From Opitutaceae bacterium (GTDB taxonomy: Bacteria > Verrucomicrobiota > Verrucomicrobiia > Opitutales > Opitutaceae): a DNA stretch of 9,688 nt. Shown piece by piece: positions 7,378 through 9,688 of this stretch. Numbering within the stretch: position 1 is the stretch's first letter; the number at the start of each line of letters is the position of its first letter. The DNA lies in NCBI GenBank assembly GCA_020847775.1, contig JADLBI010000139.1, positions 1-9,688 of the forward strand, given 5' to 3'. The position numbers and the translations under genes were made by a program. Below the pieces are notes generated by a model. That model saw nothing but the letters and a program-made list of their open reading frames with translations, was not told where the DNA came from and searched no databases.

Positions 7378-8103
7378 TTACACCCGATAATAATAGCCGT
7401 AGGTCGGCTCAAATCCCGCGCCCACATATAATCGCCGCGCCGGGGTGTTGTTTTCCACCACCTGCAGCATGGCCCACTCGGCACTGCGGGCCGCCGCCCA
7501 TGTCAGGATGGTATTCACCACCATCAACCCCAAGCCCCGACCGCGCCACTCGGGGCAAACCAATATGTCCAGCAGCGACACGATATTCCCGCGCATCACG
7601 CCAATCCCGCAGGCCACAGGAATATCCTCTTCTCGTAGCACCAGAAACAAACGATCCGGCGGCAGGCGATCCAATATGGCGCGGTGCTTGAGATGCGCGG
7701 GATCGTTCGGGTCGGTCGAAATGGCACCATAGGCTCCCATCCATTCGTCAGTTCCAATGGACACGGCGGGCGCACGCTCGTCCGCTGGAGCCAACTTTCT
7801 CGTCATCACCAATGACGGTTCGACCTTGGCAAAGCCCAATCCCGCCAACTCCGCATCCAGCACCGAATTATCCACCACCGATAACAGGCGGAAAACCGGA
7901 CGCAGCGAACGGTGTTCGAAAAAAATTTGGCATTCGGTGATCATTGCGGCCGCGTTTTCCTTCCGCGCCACCAACACATTGGCGGAATTCGCCCGCTTGG
8001 TGTAGCCTTCAGAGGCCCGCAATACCCAGCCATGCCGCTCTACTTGCTCCCGCGCCGGCCAGCAAGCGAAGGTCGTTTCCTCAAGTTCGCGCCAATGCGG
8101 CAT
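7378..8103 (-). CDS. GNAT-family N-acetyltransferase
   Basis: The 241-residue product has a C-terminal GNAT fold: motif A LDILVCPEWRGRGLGLMVV (178-196) with the acetyl-CoA pyrophosphate loop R-G-R-G-L-G, and motif B around LQVVENNTPARRLYVGAGF (213-231), ending in the common GYYYR. The N-terminal half has FACWPA (12-17), GWVLRASEGYTKRANSAN (25-42) and resembles a degenerate first GNAT-like domain found in a group of uncharacterised two-part acetyltransferases. The ATG at 8103 is preceded by GGAG at a 6-base distance; the ATG at 8109 lies right against that GGAG and the TTG at 8124 has no site, so 8103 is preferred. It is the first gene of the operon with purN and the methyltransferase. A TATCAT at 8154-8149 resembles a -10 box but has no good -35. 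The acceptor substrate is unknown. Confidence 0.85.
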   Translation of the reverse strand: MPHWRELEETTFACWPAREQVERHGWVLRASEGYTKRANSANVLVARKENAAAMITECQIFFEHRSLRPVFRLLSVVDNSVLDAELAGLGFAKVEPSLVMTRKLAPADERAPAVSIGTDEWMGAYGAISTDPNDPAHLKHRAILDRLPPDRLFLVLREEDIPVACGIGVMRGNIVSLLDILVCPEWRGRGLGLMVVNTILTWAAARSAEWAMLQVVENNTPARRLYVGAGFEPTYGYYYRV

Positions 8104-8192
8104 CTTCATCTCCAAGTGTTGCAAAGTGGGAAAGCCGCCAGCGCCGCCATGATAGGCCTATTGCGGATGCCTTCGGAGATAATGTCGAGAGC

Positions 8193-8288
8193 TTATGGCA
8201 GACCGGCGGCCCGAGCCAGGGTGAGTTTCCGGGCATCGAAGGACAGAAACTGGCTGGCCTTCGCTTGCAGCTTACTTCGCGTGACGGT
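8193..8288 (-). pseudogene. Probable C-terminal remnant of a PIN-domain toxin
   Basis: A 31-codon stretch between in-frame stops ends in QFLSFDARKLTLARAAGLP and then TAA. This pattern (FLSFD-x-R, then LA-x-AAGL) is what the last strand and helix of many VapC-type PIN proteins look like. The catalytic N-terminal part is absent upstream, where an in-frame TGA interrupts. It is not derived from the neighbouring intact PIN toxin, whose end is different. The match is short, so the call is tentative. Confidence 0.4.
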
Positions 8289-8366
8289 TCAAGGTCGCCG
8301 TCCATGCCGTGCAGGCCTCATTGGAGGCAAAACGGGACACCCCTTTGGGCTGCCCCGCGCTTTGGT

Positions 8367-8438
8367 CTAACGCCGACCGCCGATTGTGCTGATGATCAAA
8401 AATGTGTCTTCCAAATCAAAGAGAACCGCTTTGCGCAT
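8367..8438 (-). pseudogene. N-terminal fragment of a HAD-superfamily hydrolase
   Basis: An ATG at 8438 opens a 23-codon frame beginning MRKAVLFDLEDTFL and stopping at TAG. This is the first strand and catalytic motif I of HAD phosphatases (hydrophobics then D-x-D-x-T), but the second aspartate is glutamate (D-L-E-D-T). The rest of the protein is missing. It starts 11 bases after the stop of the HAD C-terminal fragment. Perfect 12-bp inverted repeats lie just before its ATG and inside it. Confidence 0.55.
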
Positions 8439-8452
8439 GGTTTTGATCATCA
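8390..8452. repeat. Perfect 12-bp inverted repeat flanking the HAD motif I fragment
   Basis: TGATGATCAAAA at 8390-8401 is the exact reverse complement of TTTTGATCATCA at 8441-8452; 39 bases separate them. The right copy holds the stop of the HAD C-terminal fragment and the left copy lies in the coding part of the HAD N-terminal fragment. The pair could form a stem or mark an insertion or inversion end; no target duplication is seen beyond it. Confidence 0.6.
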
Positions 8453-8671
8453 TTCTTTGGCACCAGATAGGGCCTTTGCCCGTGCAAGCTGATGCCGTCG
8501 ATGGGCATCACAAATCTGGTCGAGTGTTATCTCTGCAAGCGATTTCACCTTCAGATTACCATGTTCAAATTTAAGCAAACGTGTGATGACGTTAGGCACC
8601 GTAACGCAAAAAATACCTGTACGATAAGCGGCAAGCGCACCATTGGGAGAATCCTCAATCACCACGGCACC
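8450..8671 (-). pseudogene. C-terminal fragment of a HAD phosphatase (beta-phosphoglucomutase-like)
   Basis: The frame gives GAVVIEDSPNGALAA, then FCVTVPNVITR and LAEITLDQI. This is the motif IV acidic pair (E-D-S) and the closing strands of HAD subfamily I phosphatases related to beta-phosphoglucomutase, where VIEDSPNG, AG-x-CV-x-VPN and a final SLAE are standard. Motifs I to III are absent: upstream, the DNA turns into an ABM-family gene in another frame. The open frame runs back to 8704 (MRGKPESLYPA), but those first codons are that other gene read out of frame. The encoded DNA is unusually AT-rich. It is a relic, not a working enzyme. Confidence 0.7.
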
Positions 8672-8829
8672 AGCAGGATATAACGATTCGGGTTTTCCAC
8701 GCACCGTTGTAGTTCGTGCGAGAGATACCCCTCGGCCCCGGCGAGGTGCGCCGTCGCCAGGTCGAAATCGTTTTCAAACGCCGACTCCAAACCCGGTTTC
8801 ACATCAAGCAAAGCGACTTCGAGGATCAT
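8659..8829 (-). pseudogene. N-terminal fragment of an ABM-family (antibiotic biosynthesis monooxygenase-like) protein
   Basis: From the ATG at 8829, 56 codons read MILEVALLDVKPG, then YLSHELQRCVENPNRYILLV, then P-W and TGA. The start and the HELQRC-x-E-x-P-x-RYILLV stretch are typical of small dimeric alpha/beta-barrel ABM proteins of about 95-100 residues. The usual continuation (W-E-T-L-E-D-H and the C-terminal strand) is missing because the frame runs into the HAD fragment. It was not obvious as an open frame because of its length. No ribosome site is seen. Confidence 0.65.
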
Positions 8830-8900
8830 GGTGAGCAGTTGACAGACGCGGTTGGACCTTGTCTACGCCACAATCAGCATCGACTACGCTCTGCAACGGA

Positions 8901-8933
8901 TTGACAATCCTCCACTCTCTAGAAACCTATAGA
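8901..8933 (+). promoter_or_regulatory. Possible promoter of the toxin-antitoxin pair
   Basis: TTGACA at 8901-8906 is an exact -35 hexamer. The best -10-like hexamer, TATAGA at 8928-8933, is 21 bases away, too far for a standard promoter; closer spacings give poor matches. TATAGA lies only three bases before the antitoxin ATG, so if it is used the transcript would be almost leaderless. Confidence 0.3.
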
Positions 8934-8936
8934 TTT

Positions 8937-9236
8937 ATGCCCACGCTATCCTTCCACGCTCCCGCCCCTGTTGTCCGCGCTATCCGGGCCGCCGCTAAAA
9001 AACGTGGCCAGAAGGTTTCACGATTCCTCCTCGCCAGCGCGGAAACAGCCGTCACAGCCGAACCCGTGTCCGGTCTCGCGCGCGAGCTGGAAAAGCTCGC
9101 CATTGACAGCATGGCCCTCACCGCCCTGCACCGGGTGCAAGCTCGCGCCAAGGAAACCGGCCTCGATAAAATGACGCCCCGCGAAATCACCGCCCTGATC
9201 AAACGCTCCCGGCGTGAGCGCCGCGCCAGCGCATGA
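8937..9236 (+). CDS. Ribbon-helix-helix-type antitoxin
   Basis: The 99-residue product starts with a short strand, TLSFHAP (3-9), then two helices, PVVRAIRAAAKKRG and KVSRFLLASAETA (11-38), the ribbon-helix-helix layout of CopG/Arc-like DNA-binding proteins. The C-terminal part ends in DKMTPREITALIKRSRRER (77-95), the acidic-to-basic helix that in such antitoxins usually folds over the PIN toxin. It would neutralise the toxin and repress its own operon. The ATG at 8937 was chosen because the RHH strand follows at once; upstream in-frame codons back to 8859 are not family-like. No ribosome site is present. Its stop overlaps the toxin start (ATGA). Confidence 0.8.
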   Translation: MPTLSFHAPAPVVRAIRAAAKKRGQKVSRFLLASAETAVTAEPVSGLARELEKLAIDSMALTALHRVQARAKETGLDKMTPREITALIKRSRRERRASA

Positions 9237-9646
9237 GCGGGCTCGTTCTCGACACCAGCGTTGTCGTTTCCGGTCTGCTTTCCCCGCATGGCGCGGCAGG
9301 CGATTTGGTCGCGGCGATTTTCAACGACCGCCTGCGTCTCGCCTACAATCAAGACATGCTGGCCGAGTACGCCGAGGTGCTGGCCCGCCCCGAGCTGGCC
9401 CCCGGGGTTACCGCCCAAGACCGCATCGCCTTCCTGATGAAGCTGCGTAGTTCAGGCATCCCAGTCACATCCGTCCCGGTTCCCGATGACGACTGGCCCG
9501 ACCCCGACGACCTGCCCTTTGTCGCCGCCGCCCTCGCCACCTCGGAGAAAGTTCTCGTTACACTCAATCCCCGCGACTTTGCGCCCGCGGAGTGCCATGG
9601 CGTCCATGTGCTCAGTCCGTCCGCGGCGAAACGGCGGTTGCTGTAA
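9233..9646 (+). CDS. PIN-domain ribonuclease toxin (PIN-family TA component, COG1569-like)
   Basis: The 137-residue product is a complete PIN domain, a metal-dependent RNase. The acidic site is visible: D7 in VLDTSVVVSGLLS, E45 in the EYAEVLARPEL helix, D90 to D93 in W-P-D-P-D-D, and N112 and D115 in VTLNPRDF. The pattern (NPRDF in place of GDKDL, and EYAEVLARPEL) fits the putative TA PIN family TIGR00305/COG1569 rather than classical VapC. In the cell it would cleave RNA when free of the antitoxin encoded just upstream. The ATG overlaps the antitoxin stop by 4 bases, so toxin translation depends on the antitoxin. All catalytic residues look intact. The RNA target is unknown. Confidence 0.88.
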   Translation: MSGLVLDTSVVVSGLLSPHGAAGDLVAAIFNDRLRLAYNQDMLAEYAEVLARPELAPGVTAQDRIAFLMKLRSSGIPVTSVPVPDDDWPDPDDLPFVAAALATSEKVLVTLNPRDFAPAECHGVHVLSPSAAKRRLL

Positions 9647-9688
9647 TACGCGCGGGAAAAGCTGCGGGCTTTGTCTGCTCAACACTGC

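Larger units (their letters stand above)
8104..8936. other. Gene graveyard between the GNAT operon and the toxin-antitoxin pair
   Basis: These 833 bases hold no intact gene. On the - strand they carry, in order of transcription, the 5' part of an ABM-family gene, the 3' part of a HAD phosphatase gene, the first codons of another HAD gene, and a probable PIN-domain tail, each listed separately. Between them no frame is long or family-like. Two 60-base blocks are distinctly AT-rich (24 of 60 GC at 8401-8460; 23 of 60 at 8521-8580), unlike the roughly 60-75% GC around them. Confidence 0.6.

Noticed and set aside
6041..7691. + strand open frames over the methyltransferase, purN and GNAT genes
   Set aside because: No recognisable family, and the - strand genes have intact motifs throughout.
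8386..8574. + strand frame starting MLMIKNVSSKSKR
   Set aside because: It is antisense to the HAD fragments and has no family features.
8450..8704. The 84-codon frame at 8450-8704 taken as a whole small gene
   Set aside because: Its first codons are an ABM-family gene read out of frame, and it lacks HAD motifs I to III; it is a fusion of fragments.
9654..9670. Terminator after the PIN toxin (AAAGC/GCTTT hairpin)
   Set aside because: Only a 5-bp weak stem with a 5-base loop and no T-tract before the window ends.
1..9688. CRISPR arrays, tRNA or rRNA genes, transposase genes
   Set aside because: No spaced repeat arrays, cloverleaf-like sequences or transposase motifs were seen on reading both strands.

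Overview
The window is GC-rich DNA (about 60-75% in most blocks) from a bacterium with long genes, few clear Shine-Dalgarno sites and REP-like hairpins between genes. Together with the gene families present (membrane-anchored sugar-type solute-binding proteins, a PhyH-family dioxygenase, a PIN/ribbon-helix-helix toxin-antitoxin pair), this suggests a Verrucomicrobia-type organism, perhaps Opitutaceae. That placement is inference only, since no rRNA or universal marker other than PurN is present.

Layout. (1) Bases 1-678, + strand: the 3' part of a phytanoyl-CoA-dioxygenase-like Fe(II)/2-oxoglutarate oxygenase, followed by a rho-independent terminator. (2) Bases 774-5718, - strand: two tandem, homologous two-gene modules. 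Each has a secreted TPR-like helical-repeat protein followed, with a 4-base ATGA overlap, by a membrane-anchored extracellular solute-binding protein (SBP). The promoter-proximal module is TPR2 (4900-5718) plus SBP2 (3293-4903). SBP2 is interrupted by one in-frame amber codon at 4124-4126. The distal module is TPR1 (2384-3205) plus SBP1 (774-2387). No permease or ATPase gene is linked within the window. (3) Bases 5719-6106: a 388-base gene-free stretch holding an 11-bp direct repeat and a paired REP-like hairpin. (4) Bases 6107-8103, - strand: a tight three-gene operon, GNAT acetyltransferase, then purN, then a class I SAM methyltransferase that appears to have lost its N-terminus. (5) Bases 8104-8936: a gene graveyard, partly AT-rich, with - strand remnants of an ABM-family monooxygenase, the C-terminal part of one HAD phosphatase, the N-terminal 23 codons of another HAD protein, and a probable PIN-domain tail. 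(6) Bases 8937-9646, + strand: an intact RHH antitoxin and PIN toxin pair with an ATGA overlap.

How the genes may work together: the TPR/SBP pairs look co-translated and duplicated as a unit, so the two proteins probably act together at the outer face of the cytoplasmic membrane, in sugar or oligosaccharide sensing or binding. This is the best candidate for an undescribed system here. PurN acts in purine synthesis; the GNAT and methyltransferase beside it have unknown substrates. The toxin-antitoxin pair sits next to decayed genes, including a possible PIN remnant, consistent with a region of repeated insertion and deletion.
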